Below, one piece after another: positions 1 through 11,914 of a stretch of DNA of 64,000 bases (positions are counted from its first letter, which is position 1; the number at the start of each line of letters is the position of its first letter). Source of the DNA: Pseudozyma flocculosa PF-1 (Eukaryota; Basidiomycota; Ustilaginomycetes; Ustilaginales; Ustilaginaceae); contig NW_006920869.1 of assembly GCF_000417875.1 (NCBI RefSeq), forward strand, positions 162,584-226,583, given 5' to 3'. A program made the position numbers and the translations under genes. A model generated the notes under the pieces. It was not told where the DNA came from. It made no database searches and saw nothing but the letters and a program-made list of their open reading frames with translations.

Positions 1-3000
1 GGAGCTGCGTTCCGCCGACAGCGACAGAGACGTCGAAGAGCTCGGCGAGGACAACGATGTCTGGAGCTTCTCGCTCAAGGAAAGGCACAAGCTCGCCCGC
101 CACTGGGAACAGCGCGCCAGGGAGCTTGAGAACGACAGGTTCGACCGCGCCAAACGGGAGTTCGAACAAGCTCGAGAGGAGCTCAACCACCAGAAGGATC
201 AGGTATGTCTCGGGAGAGAAAACTGCTGCGGCAAAGTGCGCTTGCTGATGTGCTTGCCCCATCATGTCCTTCTCGCTCGCGCAATCAGGCCTGTCTCCGC
301 ATCGTGCTTGGCTGCGACATCATCGGCTGCACGACCAACGGCGCTGCCAAGCTGACCAGCCTTCTCGCTGTGAGTCATCTCCCGGAGCAAGCAGATTCGA
401 AGTGCTGTTGCTGAAGCTCGAGCGCCCCATCTTTGCCACGCTGCAAGCAGAACATCCGACCGAAGGTTCTTCTGGTCGAGGAAGCCGCCGAGATCCTCGA
501 AGGTACGACTCCTCTCCCGGAGTTTCTCGCCCTGGCTGCGGCACTCGGCAGCATGCCTGACGACGCCTCTCCTTCCACCCGTCTCGCGCGACCAAAACGC
601 AGCACACGTCCTCGCCTCGATGACCCCCTCTCTCCAGCACCTGCTGCTCATCGGTGACCCGATGCAGCTGCGTCCCCACATCTCCAATTACACGCTCTCG
701 ATGGAGAGCAAGAGGGGTCAGCTCCACAGGCTGGACTTCAGCCTGATGGAACGGCTCGCCACCGAGGCTGGACTGCCCATCACCCAGCTCAACGTGCAGA
801 GGCGCATGCGTGCCGAGATCGCCGACCTCGTGTAGGTCATTGCAACCCGCCTCGGTCCTTTCAAGCTCCCTGCGTGCGCCGCTGATCTTACACTGGCGTC
901 TCGCGCGCTCACTTTGGCACAGGCGTCCCCTGTACCACAACCTGCAAGACCACCCTGACATGGCGAACCGGGCCGACGTCAAGGGCTTCCAGAAGAACCT
1001 CGTCTTCATGGTGAGAGCTGCGGTCACCGCAGAGCTGTCTTAGATCAGTGCGCTGCTGCCTGCTGCGCTGTCAGTCTCTTCGCTGACGGTTTCGACGAGC
1101 TTGTCGCCTCTGGACGCAACAGGACCACAGCCATGCCGAAGACAGGACCCGTGACGCCGGCAGCCGTTCGAACGACTTTGAAGTGCTGATGGTGATCGAC
1201 CTCGTCAGGTGAGCATGCCGCGCCGTCGAGACCCGATGCTCGGCCATGCTGCTGACCTCGCTCGCGGTCTGGCTCCGCCCTTGGACGAACAGGTACCTCT
1301 GCCAGCTCGGCTACCGAAAGGAAGGAGACATCTGCCTCCTGACTCCCTACCTCGGCCAGCTCGCCAAGCTCAAAAAGGCGATGGCCAAGGAGGTCGTCAA
1401 GGTCGTCGTTGACAACCGCGACGAGGAGCAGCTTGCCCTCGCCGAGGCAGCGGACGCCGCCGAAGCTCCGAACGAGGCCTACATGTCGGTACAGTCCTCA
1501 TCCCTCGAAGCGGCGGTGCGTGTTGCAACCGTCGACAACTTTCAGGGCGAGGAGGCGAGGGTCGTCATCCTCAGCCTGGTTCGCAACGCTGGTTCAAGCG
1601 ACGGTGACGACGAAGACCCCGCCACTGCGTACCAGAACGTCGGCATCGGCTTCCTCAAGGTAAGGGCTGCTGCAGTACCCGTTACCAACGTTGCCCGCGA
1701 GGCCGCGCTGACGCATCGATCTGCCTCGCCCCAATCTCAGTCCCCAAACCGCAGCAACGTGGCCCTCTCGCGCGCCAAGGAAGGCCTGTTCATCCTTGGC
1801 AATGCAGGCCTGCTGTCGAGCAAGTCCGAGTTCTGGGCGTCTACTCTCGCCACGCTCGATGCCTCGGGCGCGGTCATGAACGGCTTCCCCGTAAGTCAGG
1901 GCGGACGCATGCTGAGGGATTGGCGCTGTTTGCTATGATGGCAGAGGGTTCCGACTTCCGACCTGATGGCGACCATGGCCTCGTATTCCCTCCTACAGCT
2001 CCAATGCGAGCACCATCCCGAAGAGACTCTCAGCGCGACCGACCCGGGTCAGATCCCGGTCTGGGCTCCTAACGGTAAGTGGACGTGGCGCGGCGACCTT
2101 TCTGGCTCCGTCGTAGACTGACGCTTTCACCCTTTGATCTCGCGGCAACTCAGGCGGATGCCCTCAGATCTGCAGCAAGAGCATCGGCTGCGGTCACATC
2201 TGCGACAAGAAGTGCCATCCCGGAGACGCAGAGGTGAGCACTGCGGACTGCCTCCTTGGCACGTTCTATTGCGGCAACGCGACTGACCCCGTCCTTGCTT
2301 GCTGCCTGCCGCTCTCGACAGCATCGGCTGCACCCTTGCGAGGCCCCCTGCGCTCGACTGCACGAGGAGTGCTCCCACCCGTGTCAGAAGGCGTGTCACG
2401 AGGACTGCGGGTGAGTACTCCACCGACGGTCATCCCATCGGGCAGCGCCCGCTGACTAGTCCACGAACGACCTCCTTGTTTCCGCCGCAGGCTGTGCGAG
2501 TTCCCGCTCTCCTCCGTCCAGCTCCCCTGTGGTCACACCGCCGACAAGGTCCCCTGTCACCAGGTCAAGAGCGGATACGTGCGCTGCACCGTGCCCGTCA
2601 CCAAGGAGCTCCAGACCTGCGAGCACACCCTGGCCGTTCCGTGCGGCGACGACGTTGCAGACTACAGCTGCAACGCCGCTTGCGGCAAGGTAATGTCGTG
2701 CTGCGGAAGGGTCTGCTCCGCGGGCTGCGACGCTTACCAATCGCTCAGCACCAAAGGCAAGGCGACGGGCCCCTCTGCGAGGATGAGGGACAGCGAGGAT
2801 GGCGAACATGCCGAAGCTGTCATCGAACGGACCGCGCACCGTCCGCATCTCTGCGACCAGCCCTTCTCTTCCTGCCCGCACAAGTGCTCGCAACGGTAAG
2901 TGCGCGCCGTGGACATCCCTCCCATTTAACCTGCTCTGACAAGATTCTACTTTTTCCTCATCGTTTCTCAAGCTGCGAGCCCGACCACAAGTGCGGCGAG

Positions 3001-5479
3001 TGCCGCGAGCCCTGTTGGCGTTCGTGCGAGCACAGCCAGTGCCGCAAGCGTTGCAACGAGCCGTGCACCACCTGCCTCGCCCCGTGCTCGTGGGATGCGT
3101 GCCCGCACGTTGCTCAGGGCTGCCCCCTCCCTTGCGGTGTCGTGAGTAACTTTGGGCTTTCAGCGCCGCCCTGGTCAACCGACACAGGACTGACGTATTG
3201 GCGAGCCATCTGCGCTGCGACCTCAGCCTTGCTCTCGCCTTCCCTGCGACGCTCGCTGCACGGAGACCCTCATCTGCGGTCACCCTTGCCCCAGCCGTGA
3301 GTATGAGACTGTCGATGGTCGTCACCGCCCATCAAGCGCTCCGCTAACCTCTTCCGACATGCGCCCTCGTGTCCCCTTCCCCAGTCTGCGGCGAGCCTTG
3401 CGACGTGCAGGCGTGCATCGAGTGCATGCCCGCCGAAAAGCGACAGGCCGACGTCGTCGACCTGCTGATGCATCGCACCCTCGCCGAGATCGACGATACC
3501 GACGATGGCCTCGACAACATCCTCCTCACCCTGTGAGTGTCACCGACGGTCAGACCTCTTTGCTTTGAGCGCGACAGAAGAACCAGTGGCTGAGGCTCGT
3601 GCACTTGCCTTCACTCCGCCACAGGGACTGCGGCCACATCTTCACGGTCGAGACGCTGGTGAGTGGCCTGACCAGATGCAGCGATTCCAGGCTCGTGCTG
3701 ACCTTCTTTGCCCTCGTATCGTTGCAGGACGGGATCCTCGAGCTCGACAAGTACTACGACCGTGACGAGAACGGATGGGTGCGACCTTCGCTGCCGTCGT
3801 CGATGTTCGAGAAGCCCAAAAAGTGCCCGACCTGTCGTGCAGAGATCTACGCCCGTCGCTACTCGAGGCCGATTAAGCGAGCCGTCCTCGACCTCCAGGA
3901 GACCAAGACGACGCGCGAGCTCAACGCGGCGGTCGCCAGGGTTCGAAAGGCCTGCGCGAGCGTCGACATCACCGCGAAGAAGGAAACTCTGCGCGAGGAT
4001 GTCGCGAAGGCGATCAGCGTCCTCCCGGCCACGGTGCCCTCGCTCGAGGAGCAAAAGAGGCTGACGCGCTCGCTCGTCAAGGACCAGGCACGCGTGGACC
4101 TCAAGTCCGGCCACACCAGCATCACGCCGTCTGGCAAGGTGTTCGACATTCGGAGCCGTGGCGTCGATCAGGCCCTGGTGCGCGCCTGGAACGCGGCTTG
4201 CACGGCCATCAAGCAGTGCTACGTCCAGGTCCAGGACATCGCCAAACGCCCACTGTGTGAGTGCAGGCAGATCTGCCTCGATCGGATCAGGGCGCGCTTG
4301 ACTGACAAGCTGCCTTACCGCCTTGTCTTCTACAGCCCCGAGCATGGATGCGTGGCAAGCGGCGGTGGCCTCGAGCTACCAGGCAGCCGCGATGCTTTAC
4401 GACATGGAGAGGGACCCGCGGGCTGGCCTCAAGGCGATGAGGGAAGCCAAGGTCGCAGTCGGGACCCCCGCGCCCCGAGCCGATTACCGCTTCCGCGTCG
4501 AGAGCATCATGCACGGCATCAACCTGCGCCTTCTCCTCCTCGATCTCGCCGAAGAGGTCGCGACACAGCTCAAGGGGGCCGATTCGCCGCAGCTGTGGAG
4601 CTGGAACCTCTACGTGAGCCTAGCGCCAGCGTCGAGGGCACCATCGGTGGATCAGCAGCTGACATTCTCCGCCCCTGTCACTTCCCATCCTGATCTATCT
4701 CTTTCCGAGCGCAGATCGACTTTGTCATGACCTCGATCATCCTCGACGCCACCAAGGCAGTCCACTTTGCAGAGATCGGCCAGTGCTCGAAGCTTTTCCT
4801 CGAGGCGAATGCGCTCAAGCTGAGGGTCGAGTTCGAGCGCGTCAAGACCGAGGCCATCCGAGTGCTCGAGAGCGAGCTGTCTAAGCGACCGGAGGTCTCG
4901 AAGGCGGCAGGTCAGCACGTCGACATCCTCTTCGAGGGCTCGGAGGCAATCGTGAACTCGTTCGTGGCAAGCGCGACACCCGAGTTGGCCGCCTTCTACG
5001 TCGCCAACGTCCAGCCCACCATGCGTCAGCTCAGGGAAGAGGCGGTCGCGTTCGTCCAGCATCTCGCCGCCGAGACCTTCTACCAGCCCGTCTCGAGCGC
5101 CGAGAAGATGATGATCACCAAGGCCATGCACGACGCCGAGTTCACCCACGGCGGCCACTGGTACCGCTGCGACAACGGCCATCCGTTCACGATCGGCGAG
5201 TGAGTTTGATGCTGCGGCCTGTCGTGGTCCGCTCTGGACGACTCGAGCTAAGCTTACACGTCGATGCAACTGCCCTTGTTCGCTCCCTCCCCTCGTCGAC
5301 CTCCTGACAGCTGCGGTGGAGCTATGCAGGTCTCGGCCTGCCCCGAGTGCGGTGCGAGGATCGGCGGCAGCGGCCATCGTCTCCTCGGGGGCAACATCGT
5401 GGACAGCGAGATGGAAGATCTCGCTCGCGAGCAGGGAACCGCTCCCTCGCCCTGGAACTGGGCTCAATGGGCTCCATAG
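1..5479 (+). CDS. ZNFX1/Hrr1-like SF1 RNA helicase with NF-X1 and RZ zinc fingers (5' partial)
   Basis: The gene enters from the left edge, reading frame starting at base 2. Twenty exons join in frame: 2-202, 289-369, 451-502, 603-831, 923-1010, 1123-1208, 1293-1659, 1741-1890, 1999-2074, 2154-2233, 2322-2410, 2491-2895, 2973-3141, 3227-3296, 3385-3532, 3625-3658, 3728-4256, 4336-4613, 4715-5199, 5311-5479 (1261 codons). Helicase motifs visible in order: LLVEEAAEILE (motif II), LIGDPMQLRP (III), VDNFQGEEARVVIL (V) and NVALSRAKEGL (VI). Cys/His-rich NF-X1-type fingers follow (about 2154-3430), then a C-terminal RZ finger with GHWYRCDNGHPF and CPECGARIGG. Walker A lies upstream of the window. 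In fission yeast Hrr1 works with the RNA-dependent RNA polymerase complex, and animal ZNFX1 acts in small-RNA and antiviral pathways; a role here is inferred from family. The acceptors at 450 and 1998 have alternatives that also keep frame. Confidence 0.9.
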
Positions 5480-7858
5480 GTCATCACAGCACGTGCGACC
5501 GACCTCTTCGCATCGAGGACTCCGGCTCCGCACGACGCCTTCAACCATCCTCTATCGCCTTCGCAGCATCAGAGCAACGTCGTCCGACAAGAGCAGAGGC
5601 TGCAGACATCCATGCTGCTAAACCCGACTTGACAACAGCGCGACATCGAGGCACGAACAGCTCGCAGGCGAGCGATCTCCTCCATAGATGAGCGCAACCG
5701 CTTCCCTAGACTCCTCATTGTCGGTCGTCCGTAGACCGCAGCGCTCCTTGCCACTGACCGAGAGCCCCTTCTTGTAGCTCTGCTCCCATGACGCCTTCGG
5801 TCGAGGGCTGGCCGTCAGATCTTCGAGAACCAATGGACCGCAGTCCGGTCGTTGAACCATCGTGTCGTCTGCGAAGGGGACCGAATCGACGTGGCTAAAC
5901 AGGCAGGCAAGCAGGCGCGGAACCGAAAGCGGCTCACTGGGCCGGGCCAGAGGTAGTTTGCCGCCACGTGCGGCTGGTGCTCGACAGACCAAGGCCGCGG
6001 CGAGGGGCCGAAGTCTGCTCGGGACCGGAAGATGAGGAATAGCCTACAGTATCAAGGCCGTCGAAGGCGTATTCATGCCCTAGGCTGGATCCTAGCATCA
6101 CGTCTTTGCCCGACAAACTTTTCTTCTCGACGTCTTGAGAGCGCTCGTGTAAGATGCGAGGTGGCTTGTGGCAACTTACGAGGTGGCGAAAGCGCACGCA
6201 CTTTGCCCTTCCACATGATCACGTCGACGACGTCCGTGGGATCTTTGACCCGAGCGAGTGAGAAGACGTCTGGGTGCCCCGTATCTTCGAGACGGTGGGC
6301 TTCCCTCTCCGCTGATCCACGACCCCACAGAGGCAACCTGGACAAGTTCGAAAACTTTGTGGCTTTGCTGCGTCTACGAACTTCTGAGCGAGAGGGAGCA
6401 GACAGGTGATGCGGAGAAGAGGGGTTCCGGTATGTGATTGGAGAACGTTGGCGCCGCGGGGAGATGGTGCGACAGGACAAGACATGGGGAGCGTGCTGGG
6501 CGTGGGGAAGCGGAGGGAGGGCTGGCTGCGTTCGGTGAAACTCGATGTTCCGCCACTCCGCACGCACGCACGCACGCCCTAGCCTAGCCTGCTTGTCGCT
6601 GCGTGCGTGCGATAGGGTGAGGAGAGGTGGCGGCGAGCGCACCTATGAGAAGACGAAGCAATGCGCTCCCAAATTCGAAATTGACAGACAGCACCGTTCG
6701 GCAACACCTAGCCTCTTCTTCCAGCCCGCCCTCCATCCCGTGTGTTTGACATTCGAGACCTTGGTCTGGCCTGGTCGTCTGGTTTGCGTTGGTGATGCTG
6801 AGATGGCTGCCAGGCTGTAGCTTTTGCTTGGGTGCTTTCGCCATCAAAAGGCTGGGTACCCGAGGCCTGGCAAGGACAGACAGACCAGCGAGCGAGAGCC
6901 GTTCGCTCGTCGCTGACACCGGTATGCCATGCCATGCGTAGGCCGCCAATCAGCCCAGCCCAGGCCCTCTAGCCTGCAAGCAAGCGAGGATTTCCTTCCA
7001 ATTGTGGGGTTGCCAATCCGCTCGGGCCCACGAGCACAGCGAGGCAGGCAGGCAGGCAGGCCGGCCTGCGATTCGACGACGAAGGCGAGAAAACCGTGCG
7101 TGCTGCCGCCCCCATCCGTCGGCAAGAGGTGGCCATGTGAATTCGGGTACCTACCTAGGCGACCTTAGCTTGTCGGCACCTCGTCTGGCAACCTTGACGA
7201 GAGCCAGGCCAAGAGTTTCAGCAGAAAGACGAACCTCGAACCTCGACGGAAAACGCAGCGACTGGGAGGGGTAACCAGAGTGTCAATCGTCTTGGCCAGG
7301 GCGAGGAACGGCGTCGATTCGAGCAGAGGTGGCCCCCCTCGCATAACCTCTTGGCGTGATGGGGCGGTACGGAGTGGTACCTGTACATACACCTACCTCC
7401 ATCGAGCGGTACAGACCACGGCGGGTAGACGCGGAAACCTGCGGATAAGGCTGCAGGGGGTTGGCAAAAGAGGGCCGAGGACGAAGTACGGTCCAGGTCC
7501 GGTACCTACAGCGGTCGGCAGCTAGGTGCCGGTGGCTATCGTCGTCCTGTTGGTGGCGGCAGAGGAGCAGCCCAATCGAGGGCGAGCGGAAAAACGGAAG
7601 AAAGGCTTCCGGTGCCTACATACGGCTGCCCTGCCGCGCCATGCCATGCCATGCTGGCTTTCTCGGTCCGAAGGCAGGGCACAGGGTGGATGACGGCGAT
7701 TCGTTGCCGTCTTATCCTGGTCCATTCAGGCCGCCACCGAGAGGGGCAGAGTGTGCGAGGGGCGGTCCGGATTCCTCACGAGAGCTTCGATTCGATCAAC
7801 GACGATGGTGGAAGAGACACATACGGAGGTGGTCGGTCTGCTGGGCAGCCCAGCCAGG

Positions 7859-7882
7859 CCCCCCCCCCCTCCCCCCCCCCCC
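7859..7882. repeat. C homopolymer tract
   Basis: A run of C interrupted by one T at about 7870, in gene-free sequence. It is prone to length error in sequencing. Confidence 0.8.
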
Positions 7883-8589
7883 GCAATGCGACCATCACAG
7901 ACGTGCCCGTGCGTGCGACGGCGAAACCCCAACGCAGCACATACAGCTACAGCCACAGCAGCTACGACCTAGGCTTCCCGCCCCGCGCCGTCACATGCTG
8001 CTCAGGTCCCCCGTGGGCTGCCGGGGCGCCAAGCGTGTCCCTGGGAAAGTCTTGTGTGATTCGACTTCCGCCCGGAGCATCCCCGCTTCCGGATGCGATA
8101 GGCGGAGGGCAGATACACAGATCTTCGCGGCGAATCAGCGCCTTTCCTTATCTCGCGAGTCACGCCCAACGCCCGCGCCCTCACAGAGCACGAGCTCGGC
8201 TGAAGAATGAGATGGCGGATACATGCTTTGGATTCTTTTGCTACGTCTGCTTTTGATTGGTTGGTTCGGTCGGTTTGCTATGGATTCGGTGACAACGGGG
8301 CGGGTGCCAGGAGGCCATGCAGAGCCAGACAGGGCGAGAAACGACGGTCGTGTGGAGAGGGGTGGGGGGTAGTGTGGAGTCCAAGACCCCGGGAAAAGCG
8401 AGTTTTTTCCCCGGGCCCGATGCTAGAAACTGAGAGAGACGACGAGAAGGCAACAAAGTCCCATGACAGAGGTCAACCGGAGCAGTGGAGCAAGCTACAA
8501 GGCCGTGGCGGAGCAGCTTGCTTCTTTTGGGGGATGAGGGGAGGGAGTGATGGACGATCATGGCACTGAGACGAGGATGATTGTGGCGG

Positions 8590-8590
<1 letters not shown>

Positions 8591-8633
<43 letters not shown>
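8591..8633. repeat. (GAT)14 microsatellite
   Basis: Uninterrupted GAT trinucleotide repeat about 130 nt beyond the stop codon of the minus-strand gene at 8767-10782, so it may lie in that gene's 3' untranslated region. Confidence 0.9.
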
Positions 8634-8766
8634 CTGACGAGGCTTGGAAAGATGCGGTCACGATGCCTGTTGAATGCTGGAGAAGAATCCTGGGAGCGGT
8701 GGGTTGGATGCGAGGTGCCTTTGGGTCCTGTGGAAGGATCTTGGCTGGCGGCGCGGCCAGCGGTGA

Positions 8767-10782
8767 TCACGTCGATCGCCGCGTGGCGGTGCGCCCGCGC
8801 CGCGGGCTGTGCTCAAACGAGCTGGGCTCCGACGAGTCCGAGCTGGCGTCGCCGTCGAGCTCGAGCTCAACATCATCAAAGCCCGGGTCGTCGTTGCGGG
8901 CGGCACGGCCGCGGCCCCGGGGCCCTCGGCTTCGAGACGAGGAGCCCCGGTCAGCCGAGCTGTGGCCGTAACCGGCCCACGAGATCTCGCAGTCTCGGTG
9001 GATCCACTGCCGCCGCTTGGGGCTTTCGGCCCTCGTCGTGGACGTGCCACGGTCGCGGCCCCGACCACGGCCCCGAACCTCTGGCGAGGAGGGCTCCTGA
9101 GCTTCGAGGTGGGTCTTGAGAGCGAGCGGCGAGGGTCGCTCCGGAAGTGCCGAGCGCAGGGGCTCGTCGTGGTGATAGATGTCGTCGTCGACGACGACGG
9201 CCGACCTGGGGTTGGACCCAAAGGAGATGGGGTTCGACCTGGGCGAGATCGGGAGTGGAGACGCCGGTCCACTCGTTTCCGGCGAAGCTTGTCGCCGAGC
9301 TGCTGCGCGAGGCGGGCTGCGGCTCCGCTGGGTGGAGCTGCGCACCCGTGCCGAAGACCGGCCGCGCTGCATGGCGGAGCGGGGCTCGCTCTGTTCCTGA
9401 GAGGCGACCATGCCGGAAGGGGTCCGCCTCGGCGACGAGCTCGACGCTTCCTGCTCCTGCGCGTGGAGCTGGGTGAAGAAGAGGCCGGCGGCAGCGCTGT
9501 GGGAGTGCTTGTGCTTGTGGAGCAGGCTGCGGTTGTCGACGCTGGAGGTGGAGCCGCGGCGCGAGCCCGAAGGCGACAGGACGCTCGCGGCGTAGATGTC
9601 GATGTCGCCCGAAAGACTGGACAGCGTGCGGCAGCGGTCGCAAGAGGCATCGGTGCCCGTGGCCGGCGACAGGGCTCGCGAGCTTTCCGGGCTGATGGCC
9701 CGCATCGTCTTGCCCGCCGACGAGGCGGCCGACTGGATCTGAGGAGGGGAGCGTGCGCCGAGCTGGTCCGAGTGGCCCCGGCGCATCGCGACGCTGCCGG
9801 GAGCCGGACCCGAGCGCGCTGGCGACGTTGGCGAGGCCATCTTGCGGCTGTTGGCGAAGAAGTCCATGGCGGCCTTCTTGGTTAGCGTGGCCTGGGCGTC
9901 GCCGCGCTGCGAGGTGCTGATGGCAGGGAGGCCCTTGCCGGTGGCGGTGACCTTGGTGGTTGCGGTGATGGCCGGCGACGTGTACCACATCGAGGGCGGG
10001 AGGTTGGTCGTGCTTGGCCGGCGAGCGAACCACATGGGCGACTTCTGCTGGCTGCCCTCGCTGGGGCGCATGCCGACGCTGGGTAGCTGGGCCTCCTTAA
10101 TCTTGGGCGAGTCGCGCGTGGTGCGGCGGAGCATGACGGCACTCGCGGTGCTGACCGAGGGCGGCAGCTGGAACTCGTTGGCGTCGAGGTCGCTCGATTC
10201 GTCCTCGGTCGCTCCGTATGCGGGCGAAGGCGTGCTGGGGTCGGTGCTGGCAAAGGCGCTGGTGCTGCCGTTGGACTCGGAGATGGACGAGAAGGTCGAC
10301 TGCGAGCTGCTCCGCTTCTTGTGCATCGAAAGGTGGCCCGCCTCGGTCGATGCGTTCGAAGAGCGGTTGTAGTACCTGCCCCTCGAGTTCGGCAGCGAGC
10401 TCTGGTAAGCCGAGAGGGCCGGCGACGTGAGCGAGGTGGCCTTTAGCGGGGTCGAGTACTGGGCGAGGAGGTTTGGAGACGGAGGGCAAGGGTAGCGGAA
10501 CTTGTGCTCGGTGTCATCGCGGGCAAAGGTGTCGGTGCGCGAGGGCGAGGGGAGGCCGCGGACCTGGTCGTGCTTGGCCTGGGCTACCTGTTCGGCGTCG
10601 GCGAGCTTGCACTTTTCCGAGCAAAAGAGCTTGCCGTGGGGCGTTGGCCCACCGCAACTGGTGCAGACATCGTCGCCGAGCCAGGACGAGAGCTCGTCGG
10701 CGGGAGTTGTGCGGATCTCGGACGTGTCAAAGTCCTTGCGGCCGCCGAAGTGGCCGTAGGAGCGCTTGTAGATGCCCGCCAT
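8767..10782 (-). CDS. Ecl1-type zinc-binding protein with long disordered tail
   Basis: Single uninterrupted frame of 671 aa from ATG at 10782. The N-terminus holds a C-x2-C-x10-C-x3-C motif at C40, C43, C54 and C58 (CTSCGGPTPHGKLFCSEKC). This resembles the zinc motif of fungal Ecl1 (extender of chronological lifespan) proteins, small nuclear factors tied to starvation responses. The other 600 residues are Ser/Pro/Arg-rich and low complexity, as expected for disorder. Yeast Ecl1 proteins are far shorter (about 80 aa), so only the first ~70 residues carry the family signal. A TATA-like CCTATATC lies about 185 nt upstream on the same strand. Regulation by nutrients is inferred from family only. 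Confidence 0.75.
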   Translation of the reverse strand: MAGIYKRSYGHFGGRKDFDTSEIRTTPADELSSWLGDDVCTSCGGPTPHGKLFCSEKCKLADAEQVAQAKHDQVRGLPSPSRTDTFARDDTEHKFRYPCPPSPNLLAQYSTPLKATSLTSPALSAYQSSLPNSRGRYYNRSSNASTEAGHLSMHKKRSSSQSTFSSISESNGSTSAFASTDPSTPSPAYGATEDESSDLDANEFQLPPSVSTASAVMLRRTTRDSPKIKEAQLPSVGMRPSEGSQQKSPMWFARRPSTTNLPPSMWYTSPAITATTKVTATGKGLPAISTSQRGDAQATLTKKAAMDFFANSRKMASPTSPARSGPAPGSVAMRRGHSDQLGARSPPQIQSAASSAGKTMRAISPESSRALSPATGTDASCDRCRTLSSLSGDIDIYAASVLSPSGSRRGSTSSVDNRSLLHKHKHSHSAAAGLFFTQLHAQEQEASSSSPRRTPSGMVASQEQSEPRSAMQRGRSSARVRSSTQRSRSPPRAAARRQASPETSGPASPLPISPRSNPISFGSNPRSAVVVDDDIYHHDEPLRSALPERPSPLALKTHLEAQEPSSPEVRGRGRGRDRGTSTTRAESPKRRQWIHRDCEISWAGYGHSSADRGSSSRSRGPRGRGRAARNDDPGFDDVELELDGDASSDSSEPSSFEHSPRRGRTATRRST

Positions 10783-11886
10783 GGTGAGGGCGTGGTTGTG
10801 GTCGGGCGTGTGTCTGCGAAAGGGGGGAGCGCGGGGGAGCTCCGACTTTCCAGAACGTCTGCTGGAAGGCGTCGAGGCAATGGCAGTGGTGGCTAGCGGT
10901 GTGGGTTGTCGTTGGTGGAAGGAGGGGTGAAGGAGGGGAGGGAAGCGATGCTAGCCCGGAAGATATAGGCTCACACGCTGGCTCGGGAAGGCTGCTGGGT
11001 GTGACTCTGGGTGGGGCGGCAGGAGGAAGGCGAAGGGATGGATGTGATGGAAGTGTGCGTGTGTGACTCGGGGAGGCTGCCGATGGTGCCGTGATGAAGC
11101 GTTGCAGTGCGGTGCGGGCTGGGCTGCGGGTGCGGGATCGGGTGAGGAAGTCGGCTTGTGCCGCTCTCGGTGCTGCCGGCGGTGGTGCGGTGGTACGGTG
11201 GTGGTGGTGGTGCTGCTGCTGCTGCTCTGCGGGATGATGATGCTAGAGGAGATGGCAACAGGCGGTGGGTGCGTGGTGTGCAGAAGATGAAGGTCGAGGG
11301 GCGCGGAGGACGATGTGGTGCTGAAGCAAGCCAAAGGCGAAGGAAGAATGGCGAGTCCAAGAGAGGGGCGTGGCGTTGCGTTGCGGAAGGTTGCGTTGGA
11401 AGGCAAAGAGGTGATGGAAGAGGGGGCGAGGGTGGCCTTTGAGGACCCTCGCAGGTGTTCTCGAGCAGGACGGTGGCCTGGCGAGCCAGCGACAAGCGCA
11501 GCGAGAGCGAGCAGAAGGGTACGCACGGCGGGGAGGAGGCGGCAGTGGCCACCAGAATGGCGGCATCCAGGAATGAATGACTCAGGTAACCACGGCCAGC
11601 CAGCCAGGGACCACCACCGTACCATTAGGGTAGCCAGCCAGGCCAGCGCCAGCAGCCAGCAGCCAGCAGCCAGGGTGTAGGGTTGCTGGGCAGCCAGGCA
11701 GGGCCCGCAGATCAGGACCCACAGCCTGCCTGCAGCCCACCACCGACGACAACTCCGGCCGTCACAGCGCGCCCTACCCGGCCTGCCCGACTGCCTGCCT
11801 CTGTGCGTCAGGCTGCCCTTGCTTGCCTGCCAGAGGAAAATCCAGGGCCCAGGGCCGAGGAACGGGGGCGAGGCCGAGGAACGAGA

Positions 11887-11914
11887 TTTTTTTTTTTTAA
11901 AAAAAAAAAAAAAA
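11887..11914. repeat. T12A16 homopolymer junction
   Basis: Twelve T followed directly by sixteen A, a near-perfect self-complementary block in otherwise GC-rich DNA. Confidence 0.9.

Larger units (their letters stand above)
5480..8766. other. Gene-free stretch between two gene 3' ends
   Basis: Both neighbours end towards this 3.3 kb stretch. I see no reading frame with protein-like composition or matching splice sites. It holds GGCAGG tandem copies near 7045-7065, a C-rich run near 7859-7882 and a GAT microsatellite near its right end. Confidence 0.6.

Noticed and set aside
1891..1944. Shorter helicase intron ending at GGCAG
   Set aside because: It keeps frame but would be only 54 nt and adds 18 poorly conserved residues; the 108-nt intron ending at 1998 fits neighbouring intron sizes better.
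2690..2751. Possible intron (GTAATG to CTCAG) in the helicase
   Set aside because: Removing it shifts the frame and destroys the HLCDQPFSSCPHKC finger that leads in frame into the next exon.
2299..3300. Long plus-strand frame across NF-X1 exons
   Set aside because: It runs through introns out of frame with the zinc-finger cysteines; the spliced model closes in frame instead.
8809..9885. 358-codon plus-strand frame and 360-codon minus-strand alternative frame
   Set aside because: Both overlap the Ecl1-type gene in other frames and are rich in Arg/Gly/Ala, as expected for shadows.
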